This document shows positions 30,301 through 41,433 of a DNA stretch of 64,000 nucleotides, in pieces. Position 1 is the first letter of the stretch, and each line of letters starts with the position of its first letter. This DNA comes from Camellia lanceoleosa (taxonomy: Eukaryota; Streptophyta; Magnoliopsida; Ericales; Theaceae): contig CM045761.1 in NCBI GenBank assembly GCA_025200525.1, positions 201,491,701 to 201,555,700 on the forward strand, in the 5' to 3' direction. The notes beneath the pieces are model-generated. The model worked only from the letters and a program-made list of their open reading frames with translations. It was not told the DNA's origin and did no database searches. The translations under genes and the position numbers were made by a program.

Positions 30301-31128
30301 TATTTTGAATCTAACTTGAATACATGCTACTTGTGCATTTCGTATGCCATTTTTGGATTAGCCGAGCCTATCCTAATTACATTCTGTATGCGTTACATTA
30401 GCCACTCTAACATCAAATAGGGTCACGCATGTTTTCTAACTAGTTTACTGTTTTGGCATGGAGTACATTGTAAGTATTTTATGCTTTAGCATACCACATG
30501 CGTGTGAGTGTTAATATAATAGCATGATTACCATGAAGCTAGATGCTTATGTGATAAACTACCTGGATGCCTGTGGGTGAAGGTTGGATTACTTGAGTTG
30601 GGATAATTCATTGAAATCCGTGTTTTAGCCTACTTGCGGGTAGCAAATTCCAAAACATGTTTAAAACAAAACGGATATGCAATGCTTATTTCCAAATTAG
30701 GCGATCTAGTCTATACTTGTTTGCTGTAAGAATAAGATAGTAATTCTAGGCTAATAATCGGAATAAGAACACATAAACGTTTTCAAAATCGGATATCATG
30801 GTTAGTAGAAGCCGATCTTCGGATCGGGCGAGAAGGGGTGCTCATAGCTGACCTTCCCCAATCGTACCTAAGTTCCCGAGCCGAGACAACTTTAGTGATG
30901 ACGGACACGTGGCCTTTGGCACCGAGTCAGGGTTTCCTAAATTTCCCCATTAAAAATATTTAGGTGGCGACTCTGTATCTGGCAAAGCAGTCCATGTTTG
31001 ACACTTCTTTCAAAAATCTGTTTTCTCAAAACGATTTGCCGGATTTGGACTCTTTGGTTCAGATTTAGAACCACAACAAAAATGGGAGTCCGAACTGTAG
31101 CACCGAGGTCCCTCGCGGGCTTGTTACA
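27311..31128 (+). mobile_element. Giant solo LTR (3.8 kb) inside the Copia element
   Basis: Flanked by GCTGC on both sides (27306-27310 and 31129-31133), with the Copia frame continuing across. Starts TATAGACACCCC (TG to TA change; the related copy starts TGTAGACACCCC) and ends TTGTTACA. No internal region is present, so it is a solo LTR left by recombination between the two LTRs of a longer element. It aligns, inverted, with 54792-58861. It contains two clusters of GGCCGG-type motifs (27530-27660 and 29755-29850) and a long GCATG/CATGC-rich stretch. The open frames inside are not supported as genes. Confidence 0.85.
27708..27791 (+). promoter_or_regulatory. LTR promoter with two perfect palindromes before a TATA box
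   Basis: A perfect 24-bp palindrome at 27708-27731 (centre ACACGTGT) and a perfect 20-bp palindrome at 27752-27771 (GTCTTGTAAGCTTACAAGAC) stand just before TATAAAG at 27781-27787. The first contains a G-box-like CACGTG. The related LTR at 54792-58861 lacks both. Confidence 0.5.
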
Positions 31129-31526
31129 GCTGCATGTACTGGACATTTGTAAGAATCTAGTCTTCGGATCTTTGTTGAGTAAAAATGGATTTAGGCTAGT
31201 TTTTAAAATTGACAAATTTGTACTTACCAAAAATGGAATGTATGTAGAAAAAGGTTACATGTCTGATGGTCTTTTCAAAATAAATATAATAATCAAGTAT
31301 ACTCTCTGTTGTTAATAATAAAACATTTTCTTTTTACTTGCTTGAGCCTTCAAAATTGGGGCATGGTAGACTCGGACATGTTAATTGTAGATCTTTGCGT
31401 AGATTAATTAATATGAAATGTTTGTCTAAATTTGAAATTGATCCAAATCATAAATGTGAAATTTGTGTTGAGGCAAAATTAACCAAAACTCATTTTCATT
31501 CAATTGAAAGAAGTTCGGAACCACTT
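31129..31526 (+). pseudogene. Copia GAG-pre-integrase region
   Basis: Resumes the Copia pol: LVFGSLLSKNGFRLVFKIDK, MYVEKGYMSDGLFKINI, then in another frame WHGRLGHVNCRSLRRL-like sequence, CEICVEAKLTKTHFHS and ERSSEPL. The His and Cys residues of the integrase zinc region (GHGRLGHVN, CEIC) are visible. A shift near 31310 and the insertion at 31527 break it. Confidence 0.75.
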
Positions 31527-32373
31527 TGAGCGGGGGTGATTTCTGCACTATGAAGAAGGGTTGAACTTCGTGGATGAACAATGTGCTTTGGGAATTGAAG
31601 ATCTGCACAAAGTAACAAACGGTGAGGCTGCCCGATCGGGGTTTGGTCGAAAACCCCTCTGATGGTAAAGTTAGGGACTAAGGAAAAGGAAGAATAGAGA
31701 ATACAAAGAGTGTATATATGTTACGTGTGTGGATTTTGGATCCCTTGAGGGTGAATAGTGCTCACCTTTTATAGGAGAATGTTGCTTGTCCTCCAAGGCC
31801 TTCTCTCTCCGCCATTTGTCCAATGTGTCTTATTCGTGGTCATCTCCCATTAGAGGAGGACGGCCACTCTGCCTGACACTCGGATGCAGGTCTGTTTTGT
31901 TTGTCTCATTAGTGGTCATCTCTCATTGAAGAAAAACGACCACTCTGCTTGATACTCAAATGTAGGTCTATCATGTGTGGGCCTTGTCCCTCTACACCTC
32001 CATGTCTCCAATGCCTGCTCACACAGAGGGAGAGGAGCAGAATTGTTTGTCTCTTGTGAACCCAAGAAAGTTCTTCAGTAAATTGGCATTCTTTAAGTTG
32101 GTCTACTCCAGAGTGGTTGTCCAACCAGGAGGTCCAACATGTTGCTCGGCCCACTTCGAAGTGGTTACCTATCTATCCAAGAGGTCCACTATGTTGCTCG
32201 GCCCACTTCGGAGTAGTTGTCCAACATGTTGCTCGGTTCGTTTTGGATTGGGTTAAACTACCTTGTTTTCCTTGATCGGGGAGCAAGTGTTTGGTCATTG
32301 GGCCAAGCCCCTAGCTCCCCCATTGGTGCAGGTCCGTTTTGGGGCCAAACACCAAGACTTAGTTAATTTTATC
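31527..32373 (-). mobile_element. 847-bp element inside the Copia integrase, probable solo LTR
   Basis: Flanked by CCACTT on both sides (31521-31526 and 32374-32379), and the Copia frame continues across (EPL, then IHSDICDF). On the minus strand it has CCTATAAAAGG near 31770 and ends CCCCCGCTCA, like an LTR. It contains a diverged direct repeat (GTGGTCATCTC at 31838 and 31912) and three copies of ATGTTGCTCGG (32138-32236). The family was not identified. Confidence 0.6.
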
Positions 32374-33300
32374 CCACTTCACACTTGAATTAATTCATAG
32401 TGACATTTGTGATTTTAAATCAATTCAAACTAAAGGTGGAAAAAAATATTTTATCATTTTCATAGATGACTATACTAGATATAGTTATGTTCATTTAATT
32501 CGAATCAAGGATGAAGCTTTGGAAATTTTCATTCAATATAAGAATGAAGTTGAAAATCAATTTGGTAAGAAAATTAAAAAACTAAGAAGTGATAGAGGTG
32601 GTAAATATAAATCACCTTTTGGTGAATTTTGTAAAGAATATGGAATAATTCATCAAATCACCACTCCTTACTCAACTCAGCAAAATGGAATTACTGAAAG
32701 GAAAAATAGGACTTTAAAAGAAATGATGAATGTCATGTTAATAAGTTATGGATTACCTCAGAACTTGTAGGGGGGAGCAATACTTTCTGCTAATTATATT
32801 ATTACTAAAGTACCCCGAAAGAAAGTGAATCAAACACCGTATGAGATGTGGCATGAGAGAGTACTATCCTACAAATACTTAAAAGTGTGGGAGTGTTTGG
32901 CTAAAGTGGTTATTTCTAATAATAAAAAGACTAAAATAGGTCCTAAAACTATTGATTGCATATTCATTGGTTATGCCAAGAATAGTAGTGCATATCGGTT
33001 TTTGATTCATAAATCAGAATATTTTAAAATACATGTAAATACTATTATTGAATCTCGGAATATATCATTCTTTGAACATATATTTCCGAATAAAACTAGA
33101 CAAGAGACTAGTTCTAATAAAAGATCTTCTGATGCCATTTCTTGTTATGATCAAGAACAAAATCAACAACAAGAGTAAGAGATAAATCAAAATAAGGAAG
33201 AAAAACCTAGGCGTAGTAAACGTGCTAGAATCCCAAAATCTTTTGGTCCAGATTTTCTAACATTTTTGTTACAAAATGAGCCGTTAACTTTTAAAGAAGT
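32374..33300 (+). pseudogene. Copia integrase core and C-terminal region
   Basis: The three acidic residues of the DDE site are visible: IHSDICDF, LRSDRGGKY and GITERKNRTLKEM. KKYFIIFIDDYTRYSYVHLI and LKVWECLAKVVI are further Copia blocks. One stop lies at 32768-32770 and another at 33176-33178. The reading continues into a basic KPRRSKRARIPKSFGPDF linker that normally precedes reverse transcriptase. Confidence 0.82.
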
Positions 33301-34160
33301 TATGTCCAGTCCTAAAGTTCCTTTATGGAAAGGCTGTGAATAGCGAAGTTGAATCCATCTTGCAAAATCACACTTGGGAATTAGTGGACTTACCACCAGA
33401 TTGTAAACCTTTTGGGTACAAGTGGATTTTTAAAAGAAAAATGAAAGTAGATGGATCAATTGACAAATACAAGGCAAGACTTGTGATTAAAGGATATAGA
33501 CAAAAAGAAGGTCTTGATTACTTTGACACATACTCACCAGTTACTAGAATAACATCCATTAGAATGCTAATTGTCATTGCATCTTTGAACAATCTAGAAA
33601 TTCATCAAATGGATGTGAAAATTGCTTTCTTAAATGGTGAGTTAGATGAAGAAGTTTACATGGGATAACTAGAAGGATTTTCTATTCCAGGGAAAGAAAA
33701 GAAAATGTGTAAACTGGTTAAATTAGTATATGGTTTAAAACAAGCGCCAAAGCAATGGCATGAGAAATTTGACAACGCAATGATGTCAAATGAATTTAAA
33801 ATTAATGACTGTAACAAATGTGTTTATATTAAAAACATAGACAAATGTTATGTGATAGCATGTCTTTATGTGAATGATATGCTCATCAGAGGTAGTAATA
33901 ATGACATGATTAAAACTACCAAGAAAATGTTGAACAAACATTTTGACATGAAGGACATGGGGATTGCTAATGTAATTCTTGGTATGAAAATTACCAAAAC
34001 ATCAGAAGGATATGCTTTGTCACAATCACATTATATTAAGAAAATACTTGACAAATTCAGCAAAGATGATGATCATCTTGCTAGAACACCTGTGAATGTT
34101 AATTTTTTTTTCTTTCTAAGAATGTACAGGAAAATATTTCTCAATTAGAGTATGCCCAAA
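33301..34160 (+). pseudogene. Copia reverse transcriptase with altered active site
   Basis: Blocks NHTWELVDLPPDCKPFGYKW, KARLVIKGYRQKEGLDYFDT, IHQMDVKIAFLNGELDEEVY and KLVYGLKQAPKQWHEKFDNA are typical. The first catalytic Asp (QMDVK) is kept, but the YVDD box reads YVND (LYVNDMLIRG), so one metal-binding Asp is lost. A stop at 33666-33668 interrupts the frame. The copy cannot be active. Confidence 0.85.
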
Positions 34161-34800
34161 TTATTGGAAGTTTAATGTACTTGATGAGCTATACTCGCCC
34201 AGATATAACTTACGTAGTAAGTAAATTAAGTAGATATACGAGTAATTAAGGAGTAGAACACTGAAAAGCTATTATAAAGGTTCTAAGATATCTCCTCGTA
34301 ACATTGGACTAAATTATACTAGATATCTAGCAATACTTGAAGGATACTGTGATGCAAATTGGAAATCGGATACTACAGACTCAAAATCCACCAGTGGGTA
34401 TGTCTTTACTCTTTGTAGTGCAGCTGTACCTTAGAAATCTTCCAAACAAACTTGTATTGCTAAGTCCACTATGGAATCATAATATATAGCTTTAGATAAA
34501 GCTAGGAAAGAAGCAGAATGGCTTTATCACTTGAAGATATTCTAATGTGGCCAAAATCGGTGCCTGCTATATGCATACATTGTGATAGTCAATCAGTAAT
34601 AAGTAGAGCACAGAATCATATATATAATGGTGAATCACGACACATTCGTCGTTGACATAACACCGTGAGATAACTACTCTCTAATGGAATTATTTCCATT
34701 GAATATGTGAAGCCTAAAGACAACATAGCGGATCCACTAACCAAAGGGTTAGCAAGAGAGTTAGTTGAGAACTCATCGAGGGGAATGGGAGTTAAGCCTA
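34161..34800 (+). pseudogene. Copia RNase H region
   Basis: [42 protein letters not shown] and VKPKDNIADPLTKGLAREL mark the RNase H domain and its tail. Several stops and shifts occur (for example near 34250, 34435 and 34480). It ends MGVKPIK at about 34806. Confidence 0.75.
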
Positions 34801-35189
34801 TTAAATAAGAGTTACCACAACGACCACCTAACCTAATTGACTGGAGATCCCAAGATCTAGGTTCAAAGGGACAACCGAGTTGTGTATAACTCATGAGGAT
34901 CAATGGGGAGTCAAACTCCTACCCATTTCTATGATAAATAGTGATGTTTGTAGTTTTAGGTTAAGTAATACTTTTAATGATTCTTATATCTAGGAATACC
35001 TAGTGGAGTATGGCAAGATATTCTTCATAAGAATCACCTATGTGAGTGTGAACTAGGCCGGTTCTATGAGATTTGTGAAGGGCTACAATTCTCTAGAGCA
35101 CTCATGAAAGACCAGGTTGTTCAGGGCCAAAATGAACACAATAATGAGAACTAAATTGTATCTGGTAATATACTATATGAGTTTTATTG

Positions 35190-35535
35190 TCTTGTGTTAG
35201 ACTAATTTATTTTGAAGATTTATTTAATTATGTTTTAATTTATTTGAAATAGAAAAATAGAATCTAAAATTTATTTTGATGATTTATTTAATTATGTTTT
35301 AATTTATTTGAAAGAGAAAAATAGAATCCAAAATTTATTTTGATGATTTATTTAATTATGTTTTAATTTATTTGAAAGAGAAAAATAGAATCCAAAATTT
35401 ATTTTGATGATTTATTTATTTATATTTTAATTTATTTGAAAAAGAAAAATAGAATCTAAAATTTATTTTGATGATTTATTTAATTATGTTTTAATTTATT
35501 TGAAAGAGAAAAATAGATTCAAAATTTATTTTGTT
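35190..35535 (+). repeat. 64-bp tandem repeat at the Copia 3' end
   Basis: About five copies of a 64-bp A/T-rich unit with ATTTATTTTGATGATTTATT and GAAAGAGAAAAATAGAATC. It lies after RNase H, at or near the start of the 3' LTR. Confidence 0.88.
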
Positions 35536-36536
35536 CTATTATTTCTCACCTAAACTTTTATCCTAAATATTATTTGAATGTATTTAATATTTGCTTAAAT
35601 CAGAAGTTCATTTCAACCCAAAAATAATGCCCAAACTAGAGGTTCAAACAACCCAAAACAAAGGTTCAAATAGCCCAGCATAGCAGTAGGCCAAAAAGTT
35701 TAAGTGGAAGATATTCAAATTAGTAATGATGGAGTAGAAGATATTTAAATTAGTAATGATAGAGTGGAAGATATTCAAATGAATACAACGATTATAAACG
35801 GCTATAAGTTTCATTATTTATATCAAAGCCTCTGATGTGAACAAGACAACAATTATAAACAAGTTACAGAAACTAGAAAATATTCTTTGATCTAAAATCA
35901 CTCTTATCTATTCTCTGAAATTTTTTTTGAGAAGTGTTCTTCAATTTTTGTTTACATCCTCTCTTAGAAATTATACATTAAGTCGTATAGCTTTAAGCCC
36001 ATCTTTCCTGTGTGAGGATTACAGAAAAATTAGAGTCTCATTTTTATATCTATCTTTGATAGATAATTCTTGTAGCTTTCTGTGAAAGCAAAAACACCTT
36101 CTTTTTAATCCTGTAAGAGTGTAGTACTCTTAGTTTTTTTTTTTTTTTTTGGACTTAGAAAGTCTGTGTAAAATCTGTAAATGATTGCTCCATCTGTGAA
36201 AAGGTTGCTAACACCCTATGAAGCTAGAGAATAGTGAAAAATCTCAAGTGAAGTTTGAGGAGTAAACGTAGGCCGAGTTGAAGTCGAACCATTATAAATT
36301 TGTTTGCCTCTCTCTCCCTTATCTCTTTATTTTATTTAAATTGCCATAACTATATTTTATATTTTTATTGTGCTAAAATCATTAATTGACATAGTTGTTA
36401 GAACACTTGTTTTAATTATTTTTATTTCATTAACTATATTTATCTATTGTAGTAGTCATAATTTTTATTAGGGTATTATTATTTTTATTTGTAAAAACTT
36501 AATTCACCCCTCTCTTAAGTTGTCTTTTGAGTAACA
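35536..36536 (+). repeat. Probable 3' LTR region of the Copia element
   Basis: A/T-rich sequence ending AATTCACCCCTCTCTTAAG then TTTTGAGTAACA, a form often seen at Copia LTR ends. Without a second LTR for comparison the start cannot be set. Confidence 0.4.
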
Positions 36537-36735
36537 TCTTGGTTTACAAAAATGACAGAACGATTCAAGACATCATGTTCACTGGTTAGCTAGTAAATCC
36601 AATAGTGTCTCATAAGGGAAGGTTCAAAGCCAAAAGCTATCTATCCTTCGCAGAATATTTTCAATTTCTGAACTCTTTGTAATTAGATCATGTTGTTGCA
36701 TTTTTTCTCTGTCAAATTCCATTCATGTGGGGGAT
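36537..36735 (+). other. Internal remnant of a second Copia element
   Basis: Short sequence with no open frame, ending in the purine tract GTGGGGGAT that directly precedes the LTR at 36736. Confidence 0.45.
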
Positions 36736-37881
36736 TGTTAAAATTATGATTTTTATAGGCTTATTTTGGGCCAACTTTGAGTCTAAATTTGAGTGGGTCC
36801 CACATGTTTTTTAGGGTGGGTTCAAGAAGTGATGTGTTTCTTACCACATGGCAAGTCACACGGTGCAAACAGCTTGTCAAAACCATTTATGAGTAAATGA
36901 GAAGTTGATGTCGTTTTCTAATTCGTGGAATGGACAATTAAAGAAGCAAAATATGGGTTTCCTTGAAATGATAGTCCCACATTGAACATTAAAGAGAACT
37001 TATGTGTGTATATAAGTTCTAAGTGGACACACTTGGGTTGGGCCCCAATGGGGACCCCAAGTTTGTAGAAATGAGAAGTTATGGACAAGGTGAGCCTTGG
37101 CTCAACCCACTACATACACACACGCACCGCCAACGCCGTCTGTCTAACCAGCTGGCCAAGCCGGGCTGGGTGTAGGTTGTGGATTGGGTCCTTACATTAA
37201 TTTTGTGAACAAAATTTGTTTGAATTTTTTTTCAAAAATTCTTACGGGAAAATTATTTTTTCTAGACGAAATTAATTCAAATTTTTGTGCCAAATTTAAA
37301 TTCAAATTTTCTGTACAAAATTGTGCCTCTTCCAGTACGAAATTCCCAACAGATTAAACTATTCTAAATAGATTTAACTGCCCAGTAGTTTTGAACAGAT
37401 TCAGTTTGTTCCCAGACAAATTTAAAACTGTCTTGCACCTGTTCCATTCGAATTCAGACCTATTCAGGTTTAAAATTCATACATGTTCAGCCCTATAAAT
37501 ACCAAGACTTCTCCAGCAGTTGTATTTTCTTGAAAAATCCAAAATTTCCTTATTTTCTGCCATTTTGCTCTCTTCCATACATATTTTCTTTATATTAGTT
37601 TTAAAGAAATTTTGAGAGTATAGAACATAGGTTCTAGTTCGCCGTACAGATTGTTTGGAGTGCTACTACAATCTATGTAGATCATTGTATCTTGGGAAAT
37701 AAACGCCATTCATCCGTAAGCACCAAAATAGGCGAATTTGTATTAAGGACAGAGTGTCACACACTCGACTTGATCTTTTTTGTACTTATTCTTTTCAGTA
37801 AATAAATTCTGTAAGTAATTTATTTTTATTTGTTTGATTTGGTTTTAAGTTATTTTTTTTACACAAAATATTGTTCCAACA
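36736..37881 (+). repeat. LTR of a second Copia element
   Basis: Starts TGTTAAAATTATG after a GTGGGGGAT purine tract and ends TTGTTCCAACA. A TATATAAG box lies at about 37008-37015. Length 1.15 kb. The 5-bp neighbours (GGGAT and AAAAC) do not match, as expected for a lone 3' LTR whose internal region was lost. Confidence 0.7.
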
Positions 37882-38233
37882 AAAACTTGTTCTTTCTTAG
37901 AATTCCTAGGAGTGCCTCATCACTATCCAAAAGGTCTTCGTATCAACTTGTATTTATCCCCAGTGAGGAGCATGCTTGACAATCTACTAATTTATGAAAA
38001 TAAAAAGGTTAGTATATTAATAAAAGAAAATCCATATATATATCAAAACACTTTCAAATTTAAGTTACCTTGTTATATCTCCATCGAAGCAATCTAGTTA
38101 TATTTATCTTTTTGAGCAAAGTCGACATATATAGCAAAATATTTTAAAAGTAAAAATTTGTAATCAATAAAAGAAAATTTATCAATAAATGAATTGTACC
38201 TTTTGACAAACGTGATTTGATCCATAAATAACA

Positions 38234-40395
38234 CTATAACAAAATTTCAAGATAAACAATATTTGTAGTAGAATCTGGCTCATCGTTGGGAAGGAAGACA
38301 CTTATACGATCAAAAGATGTGCATCTAGATAGGGTTACGTATAGTTGCCCATGACTAAACACTGGTGTGTGCAAATCAACTCCAACGAATTTCACAGATT
38401 GTCCTTGAGATTTATTAATGGTCAGTGCATATGCCAATCAAACTAAAAATTGACGTCTTGTCATTCAGAAAGGCATTTCTAAAGAAGACGATGTCAAGGA
38501 TATCCTTGGTATAAATACTAGATTGCTAAATTTTTCTCTAGTTAAAATTTGAGTTTCAATTATGCAAGTATTGCATCTGGAAACCATCAATATTGTGTCA
38601 TTGTACAGTCCATCTTTTGGTGCAATATATCTTAACAATATTATAGGACAACCTACTTTCAACTCTACCTTAAAAGCTGGTAGGCCAAGAGGATCTAATG
38701 AATTTAAATACTCATAAGGATATCTATTTATTATAGTATGATCAATTTCATCTTCTTCAGACATCTTGTTTGTTGCCAGATAAGCATATGTTTTACCAAG
38801 AAAAATATTCAATGCAGCAGTATTAATAGCACTGACATCATCATTCTGTGCAGAAAGAATTGTATGTTCAATTAAAAATGTTGTATTCAATGTCTTTGCC
38901 ACATCCAATTACAGATAAACTACTGAGATTATGTCTTTTAGATTGATGGAAGTTTAACAATTTCTTGAGGATTGGTCCTAATCTATTTATAAAAATAAAT
39001 GAATAAAATAATAAGTAAAATCAATTAAAGTACATAAACATAAATGTATTTCATCAATTTAAAAACACCATATAATAAAGAAAAAGTTTGAAGAAATATT
39101 ACATCTATCAAGAATTTTGCAAAATTAGCATTTCCAAGATTTGCATGATTCAAGCGCATGTTCAAATTTAAAGACAAAACATGCATATCCTTCCATAGAA
39201 AATTGTATCTTAATAATGCATTCATAATTTGCTCATAGACTTCTTTGGTTATAACTGGTAAGATTTGTCAAAAATCTTCACCAAGAACAACAGTGATACC
39301 CCCAAATGGTTTTTCACTATCACAAGTGCCCTGAAGTGTGCGATCAGTTGCCTCAACACAATGTCTATATTGCATAGGAATTTCATCCCAGATTATAAGT
39401 TTTGTTTTTCTAAATAGTTCTGCTTGTAATGATTGCTGCTAAATCCACAAATTGAATTTTTCAATACATCCAAGGTTGCGACACTTCAATGCAATCGTAT
39501 AATACAAAAACGTTTTCCTTGTTCCAGCACCTCCATTCAAAAAGAAAAAAGTTCCTTTATTTTCAAAAACTGAGGAAGTGATTGCATCATAAGCTGTTCG
39601 TTGATCATTGTTGAGGCGATCAACAATAATTTCTCGTGATCCGTCACAGCCTCATTCTCAGAGTTGTTGATGTTTGAATATAAACCTGTTACCTACTACT
39701 ACACTCCAATTTGTAGAAGGTTGTGGCATTGGGGGAAAGTCAATTAAACTTTTTCCTGATTCTTGGAGCATTTGATTCAAAATATATAGACCATAGTCTT
39801 CAATTTGAGCCTCAGTTGGTTCAGAAATGGCAAATAATGTTCGAATCTTATGTATAAGATCATCACATATATGCATTGAAAATTGATTCCATAACGCCTA
39901 TGATTGTAGTGGAGAGCACTGAGTAAGAATAATAGTAAACAATCTCCTCAATTGATAACCAGATTTTATAACTGTAGCCTCTTTAAGGCATTGTATCCAT
40001 TCTTTATTGTCTTCTAAAATCCCTCTTGCAACACATGCTGATTTAAACGTATCATGCAAAACATTGTTGATCGTATGTAAACATTGAAATGATTTTGGTC
40101 CTTTGACAACAGTTAATAGCAAACGCAAATAAAATCTCTCACCAAAATTAGAGCTACCAAAGTACATTATACCAATTGCATATCCTTGCTGTCTTGGTTT
40201 CCATCTCTTTTCTGAATTAAGCCAAACAAAATGTCATGGAAATTCTTAGTAAGTGAATGGACATTCATCTTTCATAGAAGCGCAACATACAAAAAAACCA
40301 GTAAGAGATGACATTTGTTGCCTAGCTCTAGAAATAATTGCTTCTAATGATTCATCAGGATTAAAAAGAACGCGGTGCATTCCAGGTAAATGAAG
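38234..40395 (-). pseudogene. Helitron PIF1-like helicase
   Basis: Minus-strand blocks from N to C: FGERFYLRLLLTVVKGPKSF (about 40130), IEDYGLYILNQMLQ, NGGAGTRKTFLYYTIALKCR (about 39540-39480), VVLGEDF then a stop where Arg is expected, [37 protein letters not shown] and the C-terminal [20 protein letters not shown] with [10 protein letters not shown]. Walker A reads GGAGTRKT where GGAGTGKT is expected, and a stop lies inside the DFRQ motif. Such a protein would unwind DNA during rolling-circle transposition, but this copy cannot. Confidence 0.85.
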
Positions 40396-40400
40396 TGCTA

Positions 40401-41425
40401 AGGTGGCATTTGGTAACACTTACGTTTTTAGTTTATATTTACAAAATTTAAAAAATTATCATAAAAATTTATTTGGTAAATATTTTGGTTTATAAACCAA
40501 TAGTCTCAGTTTATAAATTTGGCCAAAATTTGTAAACTCAAAAAATGAGTTTACGTTTTCAGTTTTCAGTTTTTTTTTTTTTTTTTTGACAACCCATCAC
40601 TCGCCACCATCTGTCACCATTTTCTACTACCGTCTTCCGCCACCACCACCCACCACCGCCGTCTTTTGCCGCCACCACCCACCACCCGCCACCTGTCGCC
40701 ACTTTCCACCACCGTCTTTCGTCGCTACCACTCGCCACCACCATCTTCAGCCACTACAACTCGCCACTACCACTCACCACCACTTTCCACCACCATCTTT
40801 CGCCGCCACCACCTTCCACCTGCCACCACTTTCTACCACCGTTTTCTGCCGCCACCACTCACCACCACCCGCCACCACTTTCCACCACCATCTTCCGCTA
40901 CCACCACCTGCCACCACTTTTCACCACCATCTTTCGCCGCCACCACCCGCTACCTGCCAACACTTTCCACCACCGTCTTCCGCCGCCACCACCCGCTACT
41001 ACCACCTGCCATCATTGTCTTCCGCCACCACCACCTGCCACCACTTTCCACCACCATCTTCCGCCACTACTCTCCACCACTGTCTTTTGCCGCCGCCACC
41101 CACCATCTGCCGCTATTACCCATCACCCGCCACCCGTGATCATCGTCTTCCGTCACCACCACCCACCACTGCCGTCTTCCGTCGCCACCCACCCGCTACC
41201 ACCGTCTTTCGCTGCCACCACTGCCACCACTCGTCACCACCTACCACCCGTCGCGCCACTACTCGCCATTTCTCACTCTTTTAGTTTATATTTTTTAAAA
41301 TTTTCAAACATTTTATCCAAATCAAACGCGTTTGTAATTTATGTTTTTCTAAAAATAAACAAAAATCAGTTTATAAAATTTTTGTAAATATAAACTGAAA
41401 ACGTAAGTGTTAACAAACAGGCCAT
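40401..41425. mobile_element. hAT-like non-autonomous element in the Helitron
   Basis: Terminal inverted repeats: left GGTAACACTTACGTTTTTAG and, reverse complemented, right GTTAACACTTACGTTTTCAG, continuing as TTTATATTTACAAAATTT. Flanks AAGTGCTA (40393-40400) and AAGTGTAC (41426-41433) look like a slightly damaged 8-bp target duplication. The Helitron Rep frame continues across it (VVHL, then LPGMHRVLF). No transposase is encoded. Confidence 0.72.
40590..41275 (+). repeat. CCACCN/CCGCC-rich minisatellite within the hAT-like element
   Basis: About 690 bp of degenerate repeats built from CCACCACC, CCGCCGCCACC and GTCTTCCGCC in units of roughly 30-45 bp. It gives a 232-residue Pro/His/Thr-rich open frame on the plus strand (40586-41284) with a second long frame beside it. 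The frames follow from the repeat having few stop triplets and are not good gene evidence. Confidence 0.85.
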
Positions 41426-41433
41426 AAGTGTAC

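Larger units (their letters stand above)
26470..36536 (+). mobile_element. Decayed Ty1/Copia element with two insertions
   Basis: Domain order gag, zinc knuckle, protease, integrase, reverse transcriptase, RNase H is that of Copia elements. The 5' LTR and the first part of gag are missing (homology begins at about 26486). The element is split by a giant solo LTR (27311-31128) and by an 847-bp element (31527-32373). Many stops and some frameshifts occur, and the reverse transcriptase has lost a catalytic Asp. A tandem 64-bp repeat and an LTR-like A/T-rich stretch ending TTTTGAGTAACA (36525-36536) close the copy. Borders at both ends are uncertain. Confidence 0.8.

Noticed and set aside
40586..41284. 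232-residue Pro/His/Thr-rich ORF as a real protein gene
   Set aside because: It follows from a degenerate CCACCN repeat with few stop triplets; neighbouring frames are also open, and the region is inside a hAT-like insertion.
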